The notes under the pieces were generated by a model. It made no database searches and had not been told where the DNA came from. It saw only the letters and a program-made list of their open reading frames with translations. The position numbers were made by a program, and so were the translations under genes. 64,000 nt of DNA from Nostoc sp. UHCC 0926 (GTDB lineage Bacteria; Cyanobacteriota; Cyanobacteriia; Cyanobacteriales; Nostocaceae), in contig NZ_CP117768.1 in the NCBI RefSeq assembly GCF_028623165.1, positions 1,488,001 through 1,552,000 on the forward strand, given 5' to 3'. Positions within the stretch are counted from its first letter, which is position 1. Each line of letters begins with the position of its first letter. Below are positions 26,671-35,141 of this stretch, in pieces.

Positions 26671-26840
26671 GGTTTCAAGCCATTTTTTGTTGATGAGTTC
26701 CTTTTCTAGTTAGGTTTCTGTATGTCCAATGCGCCCAAGGGTAGGTGTACAAATTCCCCAGCCCCAAAAAAGTGCTTCTATCTCAACACCAGCAAGCATT
26801 TAACCTGATAAACAATTGTCTTCGAGGCTTCCACAATATC
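26671..26840. other. Short gap with a coding-like minus-strand remnant
   Basis: On the minus strand about 26715-26805 reads open, with LAGVEIEALFWGWGICTPTL followed by GRIGHTET and a stop. It has no start in range and no family could be named. It may be the end of a decayed gene next to the CRISPR remnant. Confidence 0.25.
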
Positions 26841-26948
26841 ATTGCAATTCATCTAAATCCCTATTAGGGATTGAAACTCATCACCATTTCAGCTAATACC
26901 CTAACTTCTAAATTGCAATTCATCTAAATCCCTATTAGGGATTGAAAC
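26841..26948 (+). CRISPR. Minimal CRISPR array: two 37-bp repeats, one 34-bp spacer
   Basis: Two identical 37-bp repeats, 26841-26877 and 26912-26948, start ATTGCAATTCATCTAAATCC and end CTATTAGGGATTGAAAC. The inner AATCCCTATTAGGGATT is palindromic. The spacer at 26878-26911 is 34 bp. Repeats of this type with the GATTGAAAC end are common in Nostocales arrays, which gives the + orientation. No cas gene is in the window. A degenerate third repeat lies at 28294-28330 beyond a toxin-like module. Confidence 0.85.
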
Positions 26949-27025
26949 ATTACTTGAGCTACAAATTGGGGCATTGATGCTGATTGCAGAGGACAGCGAA
27001 TGCATTGATGATTTTGTAATCGACG

Positions 27026-27421
27026 TTAAATAAGATTTGTCATGTAATTTTTCAATATAGCAGGCAGTTCTTTCTTGCTTATTTCATGCGTAACCACCTG
27101 TACCATTAATTTTTCAGCTTCTTCTTCTGTTATTTCAATATCGTAATCATTCACATTTAAAAAAGTCACCATAGTAGCAAAAGCAGTGCGTTTGTTACCT
27201 TGCTCAAAAGCGTGATTGCAGGCTATGTGAAATAGGTATGCAGATGCCTGTTCATAAATTGTGGGATGCAAATACTCTCCCCCAAAAGTTGCTTGAGGCG
27301 AGTAAAGAGCAGAGTCCAGCAAGCCTTCGTTAAGTATGTTTAACGACTCGCCAGTTTCACTGACGAGTTCATCATGTATACGGATTACGTCTTCTTTCGC
27401 AAGAAAGTTAGGATGCTGCAA
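27026..27421 (-). CDS. doc: Doc-type (death-on-curing, Fic fold) toxin
   Basis: The 131-residue protein has the Fic/Doc core NHAFEQGNKRTAFATMVTFL, corresponding to HxFx(D/E)GN(K)R. It also has the N-terminal FLAKEDVIRIHDELV and the GLLDSALYSPQATFGGEYLHPTIYEQA segment of Doc proteins. Doc enzymes phosphorylate elongation factor Tu and stop translation. Its start overlaps the end of the upstream gene by 14 bp, so the two are co-translated. The usual Phd-type antitoxin (about 70-80 residues) is absent; the partner here is a 209-residue unrecognised protein. Confidence 0.88.
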   Translation of the reverse strand: MQHPNFLAKEDVIRIHDELVSETGESLNILNEGLLDSALYSPQATFGGEYLHPTIYEQASAYLFHIACNHAFEQGNKRTAFATMVTFLNVNDYDIEITEEEAEKLMVQVVTHEISKKELPAILKNYMTNLI

Positions 27422-28037
27422 GTCTCTTGTAAACCGGTTCCCATTTTTTCATTGTTGACAGGAAGATTAACACAGTTTCTGATTCTTGAGGAGTTATGTC
27501 TCCTAAATCGAATGCGTTAACCTCCTCTTGGGAGAATGCATTGACTCGTAACCCTGCTTCAATCAGTGACTTTAGTCCATGTTTTAGGGTTTCTAGGGCA
27601 ACATAGTTGCCGTCTTTTTTGGGAGTTTCAGGGCTAACTGCGTTTTTGATTTCCTTGTATATAACAACGGAACCTGATGTTACATTTTTGATTACTTCTC
27701 TTTTGTCGTTTCCTAGAAATAGATCCCAGTCTACCTCTAAAATTTCTTTTAAAAGGAAAACAGATTTGACAAAGTACAGTAGTACTGCTGACTCCCCTTT
27801 GTTCGCTGTTTCGCTAATTTTCTCAAGCAGCTTCAAAAGTCTATCAAGTTTTTGTTTAAACTGAACTATCTCTTGCTTAAGTTCATCCTGCGAGATCCCT
27901 CTAGTGCTGGCTATTTCGGCTAGTTCGGCACTGAACTCATGTTGTGCATTAGGAAAATGCAGGCATTGCTCAAACAGCTCTACTTGTGCTTGAAATGTTG
28001 AGATTGTTTCCTGTGTGAGCATGAAGCTTAGTGTCAT
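27408..28037 (-). CDS. Unrecognised partner of the Doc toxin, candidate antitoxin or accessory
   Basis: The 209-residue, mostly helical and acidic protein matches no family I know. Residues 1-90 are rich in charged heptad-like helices (ELAEIASTRGISQDELKQEI, QFKQKLDRLLKLLEKI). A central hydrophobic-acidic part includes LLYFVKSVFLLKEILEVDWD. The C-terminus is LIFLSTMKKWEPVYKRL. No transmembrane segment, signal peptide or obvious DNA-binding domain is visible. It overlaps the doc gene by 14 bp, in the position where an antitoxin would stand. An alternative start lies at codon 6 (28022). Antitoxin function is inference from position only. Confidence 0.7.
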   Translation of the reverse strand: MTLSFMLTQETISTFQAQVELFEQCLHFPNAQHEFSAELAEIASTRGISQDELKQEIVQFKQKLDRLLKLLEKISETANKGESAVLLYFVKSVFLLKEILEVDWDLFLGNDKREVIKNVTSGSVVIYKEIKNAVSPETPKKDGNYVALETLKHGLKSLIEAGLRVNAFSQEEVNAFDLGDITPQESETVLIFLSTMKKWEPVYKRLAAS

Positions 28038-28540
28038 TGCCTTACCACCCTTACAGTCAGAAAATTGGGTTATTGACTTCCCCTACTTGGAACAACTCTT
28101 TAACCTTACTAGAAATACTAGGGATACAGAATTGTTGTATCTCTAGGATATATCCACTATATCTATTAAATGATGTCACTAGTGCGATGTGATATAGTGC
28201 GATGTCACTGTCTTGCTGTTATCCGCGTGCTTGTACCCCAAGATGAAGGCGATACATTATAAAAGTGACTTTTATGCTGGCTTGGGGGAAAAGTTGGAAA
28301 TTCATCAAAATCCCTGTTAGGGATTGAAATAACTTTCTGAAAATTGGTACTCTAAGCCAGATATGAAGACTGTTTTACTCCAAACCTCTGACTCCTGCTG
28401 TATCTCTCGACAGATAGCTTGCTTGTTAAGCTTATCCGTGGTTTGATTAAAATACGGCATTTATATCAATTTATCGTATTTATTGACGACTCAATTACCT
28501 GAATTAAGTTGTCAGCCACAAAGTAAATATAAAACTTTCC
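28038..28540. other. Gap with degenerate CRISPR repeat
   Basis: No gene seen. It contains the degenerate repeat at 28294-28330 and direct words GTGCGATGTGATATAGTGCGATGTCAC near 28180-28208 that may be operator-like for the toxin module. The final 60 bases probably hold the promoter of the downstream dehydrogenase. Confidence 0.4.
28294..28330 (+). CRISPR. Solitary degenerate CRISPR repeat
   Basis: By eye, 30 of 37 positions match the repeat at 26841-26877, in the same orientation, including ATCCCTGTTAGGGATTGAAA. It is separated from that array by the Doc module. Confidence 0.6.
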
Positions 28541-29452
28541 ATGCCTATCCAAACTATTGGTATTTTAAGTCCGGGTGATATGGGGCAGGCGATCGCAGCT
28601 GTTCTGAATCAAAATGGATTGAAAACTATTGCTGCTCTAGACAATCGCAGTGAACGAACTCGGCAATTAGCAGCCGCAGCCAACATCCAAGATGTGGGTT
28701 CCCTGACGCAACTGGTAATTGAATCTGATCTAATTTTGTCAGTTCTAGTCCCAGCAGCAGCGACTGAAGCAGCAAAGCAAGTAGCTGAGGTGATCAGCAA
28801 TGTTGGTAAACAGATTCTCTACGTTGACTGTAATGCGATCGCACCCCAAAAAGTCATAAATATCGCTAAACTCATCGAATCAGTTGGCGGAACATTCGTA
28901 GATGCATCAATCATTGGCCCACCACCGCGAGTTCCCAATCGTACCCGCATATATACTTCAGGAAAACAAGCAAGTCAACTCCAACAACTGCAAGATCATG
29001 GCTTGGATGTGCGGGTGATTGGTGATGAAATTGGTCAGGCTTCCGGGTTGAAAATGTCCTATGCAGCCCTGACAAAAGGACTTACAGCAATTAGCACAGA
29101 ATTACTGATTGCAGCCCATCGTTTAGGCTTGGATAAAGAACTATGGGATGAAGTGTCTAGTAGCCAAAAGGAACTTGCTAGCATATTAACCCGTTCGATT
29201 CCATCGATGACACCAAAAGCGCATCGTTGGGTAGGAGAAATGGAAGAGATTGCTGAAACCTTTAAAGAGTTAGGTCTGACTGAGCGGATTTTTTACGGAG
29301 CAGCCGACGTTTACCGTTTGGTGAAAGAAACCTCTTTGGGTAAGGAAACACCAGAAGAATGCGATGGCTTTGCCAACGCCAAGGGCGAACGCGATCGTTC
29401 ATTGAATGAAATTATTACAATCCTCTCCAATGAAGCCATTTCTGACACATAA
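28541..29452 (+). CDS. NAD(P)-dependent beta-hydroxyacid dehydrogenase-like protein with DUF1932 C-terminal domain
   Basis: The 303-residue protein has an N-terminal Rossmann motif (IGILSPGDMGQAIAAVL, a variant of GxGxMG). The substrate loop region is QILYVDCNAIAPQKV and VDASIIGPPPR. The C-terminal helical domain carries the GLKMSYAALTKGLTAISTE pattern, with the catalytic-type Lys, typical of DUF1932 proteins. Relatives reduce or oxidise 3-hydroxy acids or 6-phosphogluconate-like compounds; the substrate here is not known. The O-methyltransferase gene begins 33 bp downstream on the same strand, suggesting joint transcription. Confidence 0.88.
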   Translation: MPIQTIGILSPGDMGQAIAAVLNQNGLKTIAALDNRSERTRQLAAAANIQDVGSLTQLVIESDLILSVLVPAAATEAAKQVAEVISNVGKQILYVDCNAIAPQKVINIAKLIESVGGTFVDASIIGPPPRVPNRTRIYTSGKQASQLQQLQDHGLDVRVIGDEIGQASGLKMSYAALTKGLTAISTELLIAAHRLGLDKELWDEVSSSQKELASILTRSIPSMTPKAHRWVGEMEEIAETFKELGLTERIFYGAADVYRLVKETSLGKETPEECDGFANAKGERDRSLNEIITILSNEAISDT

Positions 29453-29485
29453 TCAAGACTATTTTATTGCGGGTTGAGATATGGG

Positions 29486-30157
29486 ATGACTCAGGAACAA
29501 TGGACTGCGGTTGACGCTTACTTTACCGATCTGCTTGTGCCGCCTGACCCCGCGCTGGATGCGGCTCTCCAGACTAGCGCTGCGGCCGGACTGCCACCGC
29601 ACAATGTTTCGCCGAACCAGGGCAAGTTGCTGCTGCTGTTGGCACAAATCCAAGGGGCGCGAACCATCCTAGAGATTGGCACGCTGGGCGGTTACAGTAC
29701 TATCTGGCTGGCGCGAGCGCTACCCAACAACGGCCGTCTGATCACCCTAGAGGCTAACCCAAAGCACGCCGAAGTCGCCCGCGTCAACATCGCCCGCGCT
29801 GGTCTGACCGATATGGTTGACTTGCGCCTCGGACAGGCACTCTCTACGCTGCCACAGATTGCCGCCGAGGGTCACAGTCCATTTGACCTGATCTTCATTG
29901 ATGCCGACAAGCCAAACAATCCAGATTACTTCACATGGGCGCTCAAGCTTTCCCGTCGCGGCAGCCTGATTATCGCCGATAATGTCGTGCGTAACGGAGC
30001 GGTGGTTGATCAAAGCAGCAACGATCCTAGCGTCCAGGGGGTGCGTCACTTCAACGAACTGCTTGCCTCTGAGCCGCGCATCAGCGCCACGGCGATCCAG
30101 ACTGTGGGTAGCAAAGGATACGACGGCTTTGCGATCGCGATCGTCACCACTGACTAA
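29486..30157 (+). CDS. Class I SAM-dependent O-methyltransferase (caffeoyl-CoA/catechol OMT type)
   Basis: About 223 residues from ATG 29486. SAM-binding motif I is ILEIGTLGGYSTIWLARALP. The post-I acidic loop is LITLEANPKHAEVA, and the metal/catalytic segment is DLIFIDADKPNNPDYFTWAL followed by LIIADNVVRNG. These are diagnostic for the divalent-metal-dependent OMT family acting on catechol-like hydroxyls. Its codon use is more GC-rich than the surrounding genes, hinting at a separate origin. It follows the dehydrogenase closely. Confidence 0.92.
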   Translation: MTQEQWTAVDAYFTDLLVPPDPALDAALQTSAAAGLPPHNVSPNQGKLLLLLAQIQGARTILEIGTLGGYSTIWLARALPNNGRLITLEANPKHAEVARVNIARAGLTDMVDLRLGQALSTLPQIAAEGHSPFDLIFIDADKPNNPDYFTWALKLSRRGSLIIADNVVRNGAVVDQSSNDPSVQGVRHFNELLASEPRISATAIQTVGSKGYDGFAIAIVTTD

Positions 30158-30217
30158 TAAGGCATTGAGCCAAGATCTGTAAACCAAAAATAGCAAGAGA
30201 TTGTTATTTGTTCAGTC

Positions 30218-30313
30218 TTAGGAACGATTTTGAGGGAACAGGTAAGCGATCGCAGCGTAACCTGAAATACTGACTAAACTAACCAAAAAAGCAGCCAGAA
30301 CAAAAGTAGACAT
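30218..30313 (-). CDS. Candidate 31-residue single-span membrane protein
   Basis: An ATG-started minus-strand frame gives 31 residues: MSTFVLAAFLVSLVSISGYA, then a short continuation ending FPQNRS. It is one hydrophobic helix with a short polar tail, the size of small photosystem, cytochrome b6f or NDH subunits, but I do not recognise it. A TATAGAAT-like -10 lies about 35 bp upstream on the minus strand. The frame is too short to be certain. Confidence 0.4.
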   Translation of the reverse strand: MSTFVLAAFLVSLVSISGYAAIAYLFPQNRS

Positions 30314-30615
30314 ACAGAATTCTACCCAAATGCCAAATTAACGTTATATTCTATACAATTTAAAAATCTCGACACCCATCAAAAAATAAGATTTTGGATT
30401 AATCCGCTAAGGCTTTGGCTTGCTCCTCCCTAACCCTTCTTAAAAGGAGGGAATTAGAGCCAGCCTTTTTAAGGGAGTTTGGGGGATCTTCCTGGGCAAA
30501 ATATCACCAACACCAAGCGGATTGAATTTTGGATACTTTCAAACTAGCAATTGCGTATGACACAGCAGTGACTACCTTGTGTCAATCCCTTGTATCTCAA
30601 GCATTTTCACTCAAC
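30314..30615. other. Non-coding gap
   Basis: No gene seen. Imperfect inverted words CTAACCCTTCTTAAAAGGAGGG and CCTTTTTAAGGGAGTTTGGGG lie around 30429-30485 and resemble a common cyanobacterial intergenic repeat. Confidence 0.4.
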
Positions 30616-31704
30616 TTAAGCCAAAGGTAGAAAAAACCGAAACGTACTGCCAATTCCCAACTCGCTTTCTACCTGAATCTGACCGCCTTGTAGTTCAATC
30701 AAACGACGGGAAATAGTTAAGCCTATACCAGTGCCTCCTGAATGGCGATCGCGCGATTGGTCAGCTCGCCAGAAGCGCTCAAATACATGGGGCAAATTTT
30801 CTGGAACGATACCAATACCTGTATCGATAACCGCAATCCAGAGTTGAGATCCTTGAGTCCCAGCCCGAATCGTAATTAAACCTTCATTAGTATAATGTAC
30901 TGCATTACCTAGCAGATTAACCAACACCTGTTCTGTACGGTCAATATCCGCCAATACAGGAGGCAGCACAGATGCACATTCCAAAAGCAGAACTGGCCCA
31001 TCTTCCAACAGCTGGTCACTAAATTTCTCCACTAATGACTCTAACAACGGACGCAGATTTACCCGTTGTATATTAATTGGCAAATAACCAGCTTCTGCCT
31101 TAGAGAGTTCTTGTAAATCATTCACCAAGCGCTCTAAACGCTTAGTTTCTCTAGCTAAACGCCGATAAATCTCAGGAGAGGCTTCAATTTCCCCATCAGC
31201 CAGTTCTTCCAAGTAACCACGGACAACTGTTAACGGTGTCCGTAGTTCATGGGTCATGTCTCCAATCACTTCTCGCCGCCGCACTTCCACCCCTTCTAAA
31301 CTGGCTGCCATCCGGTTGAAACTAGCACCAAGTCCATTAAGTTCTGGAATGTCAGACATCGGTAGTCGTGCATCCATCTGACCAGCAGCAAATTTTTGGG
31401 TGATTTGTTCCATCTCTGTCAATCGCTGCATAATCCGTCTAGACACCCAGTAACTTAATCCTCCAGCGGCGGTAGTCCCGACTAAGACTGACCAAATTGT
31501 GCTTCGCTGCCAAGCAAGTTCAAATCCTGTAACCAATTCAGTCCTGACATCGATTAAGTCGAACCCCTGATTTTCTAATCGTTCTAAATGCAAGACAAAC
31601 AAGCGGGGGGAAGAGATTTTGCTGATACTCACCAAACTAGCTACCCCCACGATCATTACTACTAAGTGGGAGAAAAATAGCCGTCCTCTCAGCCCCATCT
31701 TCAT
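30616..31704 (-). CDS. Two-component sensor histidine kinase (HAMP-HisKA-HATPase)
   Basis: The 362-residue protein has two N-terminal membrane segments (about 10-30 and 65-85) with a short extracytoplasmic loop. A HAMP domain follows, then the phosphorylation site in GDMTHELRTPLTVVRGYLEEL. The ATPase has N box LVNLLGNAVHYT, G1 IAVIDTGIGI, F box HVFERFWRAD and G2 GGTGIGLTI. It is complete. It starts 5 bp after the stop of the OmpR-type regulator gene, so the two are an operon and almost certainly a cognate pair. The signal is not known. Confidence 0.95.
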   Translation of the reverse strand: MKMGLRGRLFFSHLVVMIVGVASLVSISKISSPRLFVLHLERLENQGFDLIDVRTELVTGFELAWQRSTIWSVLVGTTAAGGLSYWVSRRIMQRLTEMEQITQKFAAGQMDARLPMSDIPELNGLGASFNRMAASLEGVEVRRREVIGDMTHELRTPLTVVRGYLEELADGEIEASPEIYRRLARETKRLERLVNDLQELSKAEAGYLPINIQRVNLRPLLESLVEKFSDQLLEDGPVLLLECASVLPPVLADIDRTEQVLVNLLGNAVHYTNEGLITIRAGTQGSQLWIAVIDTGIGIVPENLPHVFERFWRADQSRDRHSGGTGIGLTISRRLIELQGGQIQVESELGIGSTFRFFLPLA

Positions 31705-31709
31705 AATAT

Positions 31710-32420
31710 TTACGCTACCAGGGGATCTTCAAATTTATAGCCCACCCCAACAACAGTTTTAATAAAAGTCGGAGTTGCCGGATCAGGCTCAATCTTTTTT
31801 CGCAACCGAGCTACATGAGTATCCACCACTCGTTCATCGCCAAAAAAGTTATCTCCCCAAAGTTTATCAATTAGTTGAGTGCGGTTCCAAACTCTACCAG
31901 GATTGCTGACAAAGGTAGTTAGCAAGTTAAATTCTAGGGTAGTTAAGTCCAAAATTTCAACCTCCTGAGAATTTATCTGACGACTGGCAGTGCGCTGGTC
32001 TACATCTACGATAAAGTGTTGGGTACGATTGACTTGATGTTGTCCCCCTTGGCGGAGGCTACGCCGCAATAGTGCCCGCACCCTAGCTACCAATTCTCTG
32101 GGGCTAAAGGGTTTTATCATATAATCATCAGCACCAGTAGACAGACCAATGACGCGATCGATTTCCTCACCCTTAGCCGTGAGCATCAAAATGTAAGGAT
32201 CTTTTGCACCTGGTTTCTGGCGAATTCTGGCACAAACTTCCAAACCATCCAAACCAGGAATCATTAAATCTAGAATAATTAAATCAGGTGGTTGCTCCTG
32301 AAACATCCGTAAAGCATTCATGCCATCACGGCTAATGCGACAAAAAAATCCTTCTTTTTCTAAAGATAGTTCGATTAAATGAGCAATTTCTGGTTCATCT
32401 TCAACTATTAAAATATCCAT
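31710..32420 (-). CDS. OmpR/PhoB-family response regulator
   Basis: About 236 residues. The start at 32420 (MDILIVEDEPEIAHLIELSL) is chosen because the 31 upstream codons in frame are not receiver-like. The receiver has the acidic pair, phospho-acceptor Asp in LIILDLMIPGLDGLEV, Thr in ILMLTAKG and Lys in YMIKPFSPREL. The winged-helix output has LTTLEFNLLTTFVSNPGRVW and VVDTHVARLRKKI. The linker coding DNA (about 32047-32066) carries GGCGGAGGCTACGCCGC, resembling a dispersed Nostoc repeat read in frame. It is upstream of its kinase. Confidence 0.94.
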   Translation of the reverse strand: MDILIVEDEPEIAHLIELSLEKEGFFCRISRDGMNALRMFQEQPPDLIILDLMIPGLDGLEVCARIRQKPGAKDPYILMLTAKGEEIDRVIGLSTGADDYMIKPFSPRELVARVRALLRRSLRQGGQHQVNRTQHFIVDVDQRTASRQINSQEVEILDLTTLEFNLLTTFVSNPGRVWNRTQLIDKLWGDNFFGDERVVDTHVARLRKKIEPDPATPTFIKTVVGVGYKFEDPLVA

Positions 32421-32589
32421 TTCAATTAACAAGACTTGGGGTAGACAAGGGGATTTTGCCCCTTGTTCAAAGTAGGCATTTTGGAACTGGGAGGGGTATG
32501 GATGAGGATTCAAACCCCACCCAACCTGATAAAGTTTCTAGAGGCTTGCAATAGCTCAGTAGAGATTTCGATAGATTTGAAATCAGGTT

Positions 32590-33285
32590 TTAAAGGTTTG
32601 AATTTGACGGCGTGCGATAACTATAGCCAAGATTAGAATCTTTTTGAATGTGTGCTTTAATACTATCGAGGTCAATGAAGCAGTCAGCAACATCAATCAA
32701 GCTTTCACTAGTGGTCGTTTGCAGGCTGACCACTTCCACCCGAACCCCCATTCTGCTGACAGCGTTCACAGCATATGCTAAATCTCCATCTCCACTGACT
32801 AAAACCGCAGTATCATAGTAAGGAGCTAAAGTTATCATGTCTACAGCAATTTCTACGTTCAGATTTGATTTTTTTAAATTCTCTGCTGGCACAATGAGTT
32901 CTTTTGCCACTACACGATAGCCATTACGACGCATCCACAATAGAAAACCCTGTTGCTTTTCATTATTGATATCAACCCCAGTATAGAAGAAAGCACGCAA
33001 CAGTCTTGAACCGTTGGTTAAACGACAAAGCAATTTAACGTAGTCAATTTCTATGCCCAGTTGTAAAGCTGTATGAAATAGACTTAAGCCATCAATAAAA
33101 ATAGCAACTCGACCACGATTCAAGCTATTGATAATCAAACTATCAGGTGCAGTATCTTGCATCTTGGTATCTTTACTTTTGACAACAGTATCGCTCAAAT
33201 TTTGTCCTTGCCAATGTGGTTTAGCTTTGAGGACTTTAGGTTCCTTAAATTCATTTGTTTGTTTGCTAAAATTAGTTATAATCAT
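32590..33285 (-). CDS. NYN-domain (LabA/DUF88-like) protein
   Basis: The 231-residue protein begins with about 60 poorly conserved residues. The NYN fold follows: RVAIFIDGLSLFHTAL with the first catalytic Asp, KSNLNVEIAVDMITLAPYYDTAVLVSGDGDL with the metal-binding acidic cluster, and SRMGVRVEVVSLQTTTSESLIDVADCFIDL. NYN proteins are PIN-like RNases or RNA-binding proteins; cyanobacterial LabA members modulate circadian gene expression. Which paralogue this is cannot be told from sequence alone. Confidence 0.85.
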   Translation of the reverse strand: MIITNFSKQTNEFKEPKVLKAKPHWQGQNLSDTVVKSKDTKMQDTAPDSLIINSLNRGRVAIFIDGLSLFHTALQLGIEIDYVKLLCRLTNGSRLLRAFFYTGVDINNEKQQGFLLWMRRNGYRVVAKELIVPAENLKKSNLNVEIAVDMITLAPYYDTAVLVSGDGDLAYAVNAVSRMGVRVEVVSLQTTTSESLIDVADCFIDLDSIKAHIQKDSNLGYSYRTPSNSNL

Positions 33286-33655
33286 TGATACCTCTGATTT
33301 TAAAGCTGGAAAGAGTTTTGGGTAAATTGTCTATAGTATAGTCTGTGCTGATTTATAACCCTAGCAGGTAATGATCTTAAGTCACTACATGCAGATAAAC
33401 TTAACTGACGCTAAACAGAATCAAAAGTACACAGCCCAAGGGTTTTTCACTCTTGTCAGGGTTAGTTTGACGAAATATTGCATCTGCCCACAGATATGTT
33501 AATCTTTACCCACTGAGACAGCAAGAGTTTGGAGAAAAAAATCTTCCTGTAAGGATAGGGCAAGAATCCGCGAACGTCATCTATCTATTTTATTTTACCG
33601 CAGGCTAAGGAAGCTCAAATACTGACAAGAGCTAGAAGCATTAATAATGTAATAT

Positions 33656-33684
33656 GCGATGCCTGCGGCGGGCTACGCCAACGC
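33656..33684 (+). repeat. Dispersed short repeat, second copy
   Basis: Starts GCGATGCCTGCGGCGGGCTA and ends CCAACGC; same family as 10701-10729. Confidence 0.7.
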
Positions 33685-33804
33685 TCCTCAAAAGGTAAGT
33701 TTACTTAAGGTATTTAGGTAATCTTTAATGCAATTCTGATAAAAGTTTATCTTAATCAGGGAGTGATCAACGGTCAATAGTCAGAAAACACTGGCGAAAA
33801 TACA

Positions 33805-33838
33805 AGATTCCCAACTTTTTTAAAGAAGTCGGGAATCT
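33805..33838 (-). terminator. Terminator-like hairpin after desB
   Basis: AGATTCCCAACTTTTTT pairs with AAAGAAGTCGGGAATCT apart from one internal mismatch. It lies just past the desB stop. The same hairpin type, perfect, occurs at 59396-59428, so it is also a dispersed repeat. Confidence 0.6.
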
Positions 33839-33843
33839 AAGTC

Positions 33844-34923
33844 TTAGCCTTTAGTTAACTTATTGTTGGATGTGTAGTAAACCTTACTACCAGTATCAGG
33901 GACAAAATGGCAGCTGATACATGAATTCCATAATGACTTCCAAATTGGTTCTTCCGATTTGTGGAAATACTCACCCATCACTGGTTTTATTGCCTCAGTT
34001 GCCTTCAGCAAATTGTAGTGAGGGATGTTAAGGAATATATGGTGAGCAACATGAGTACCGATATCATGATGGATATGATTGATCAAACCATAGTTACGGT
34101 CAATGCTAGAAATCGCACCTTTCAAGAAAGTCCAATCTTCTCCACGATACCAGGGAAGGTCTGGCTCAGTATGGTGCAAAAATGTTACCAAATCTAGCCA
34201 AATTATGAACACAAGGTAGGGCACTGCGTAATATTTCAGCAACCACATCCAACCCCATTGGTAGGTCAGAAAACCCAGCAAACCTACCATGCCAATCAAA
34301 AGTACAGTACTAGTGATGACATCCAATTTTTCCGATGGTTTGAAAAGCGAACTGCTGGGCAAAAAGTGGGAGCCTTCCTTATTAGGAGAACGCTTAAACA
34401 GATATACAGGATAAGCCAATAGAAAAACATAATATCTGCCTATCTTTTGTGCTAAAGGCATCTCCTTGTATTCTGATTCCGTCACAGGATACCAGCTTTC
34501 ATCGTTATCGATATTGCCAGTATTTTTATGATGGGTTCTGTGACTAATCCGCCAACCATGATAAGGAACAAGTATTGGTGTGTGAGAAAGATGTCCAATC
34601 AAATCATTGAGCCATTTATGCTTAGAAAAAGATTGGTGTCCGCAGTCATGTCCGACTACAAACAAAGCCCAAAACATCGTTCCTTGCATTAACCAAAAAA
34701 TTGGGAAGAAAAGCCAAGAATCCAGATAGTGAGCTACTGCATAAAGCAGACCGATAATCAAGATATCACGAAAGAAGTAAAAAAGTGATTTTATCACATT
34801 GGGCTGAAAGCATTCAGCAGGAATTGCAGCTTTCAAATTCTGAAGAGTGAAAGGTAATTTAGTCGTATCCTCAGATATTTCGCAGGCAGGAGGAATGTTG
34901 AACGTGATGATATTTGATTGCAC
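33844..34923 (-). CDS. desB: Omega-3 (delta-15) acyl-lipid desaturase
   Basis: The 359-residue membrane di-iron desaturase introduces the third double bond into C18 fatty acids of membrane glycerolipids. Three His boxes are present: HDCGHQSFSKHKW, HRTHHKNTGN and HVAHHIF near the C-terminus. FHHTEPDLPWYRGEDWTFLKGA is typical of the omega-3 branch. Several membrane helices flank the boxes. It is the third gene of the minus-strand series desC-desA-desB, the arrangement known from Nostoc/Anabaena. Such genes are usually cold-induced. A 218-bp gap to desA leaves room for its own promoter. Confidence 0.92.
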   Translation of the reverse strand: MQSNIITFNIPPACEISEDTTKLPFTLQNLKAAIPAECFQPNVIKSLFYFFRDILIIGLLYAVAHYLDSWLFFPIFWLMQGTMFWALFVVGHDCGHQSFSKHKWLNDLIGHLSHTPILVPYHGWRISHRTHHKNTGNIDNDESWYPVTESEYKEMPLAQKIGRYYVFLLAYPVYLFKRSPNKEGSHFLPSSSLFKPSEKLDVITSTVLLIGMVGLLGFLTYQWGWMWLLKYYAVPYLVFIIWLDLVTFLHHTEPDLPWYRGEDWTFLKGAISSIDRNYGLINHIHHDIGTHVAHHIFLNIPHYNLLKATEAIKPVMGEYFHKSEEPIWKSLWNSCISCHFVPDTGSKVYYTSNNKLTKG

Positions 34924-35141
34924 TGGATTCTTTTGATTGGATATAAATCGGAACTTTATTTGAGAGAAGATAATCTCACTTCTAGGATGCCCACGAAACT
35001 AGCGATCGCTAACACACAAGAGGATAAATTCTGGCAATTTACCTAAAATTTTAGTCAGTAAAGAATTGCCAGATTCTATTTAAACACAGCCTAATAAACG
35101 CTCTCGTTAGTTCAAGAGCGTGAGTGTAATCACAGCGCTAT

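Larger units (their letters stand above)
33286..33843. other. Gap between NYN gene and desB
   Basis: No gene was found. It holds the dispersed repeat at 33656-33684 and the terminator hairpin at 33805-33838. The first 60 bases (towards 33286) probably contain the NYN-gene promoter. Confidence 0.5.

Noticed and set aside
30616..32420. Assignment of the two-component pair to a named system such as NblS/RpaB
   Set aside because: The kinase lacks the PAS domain expected of NblS, and the regulator could not be matched to a specific named protein by eye.
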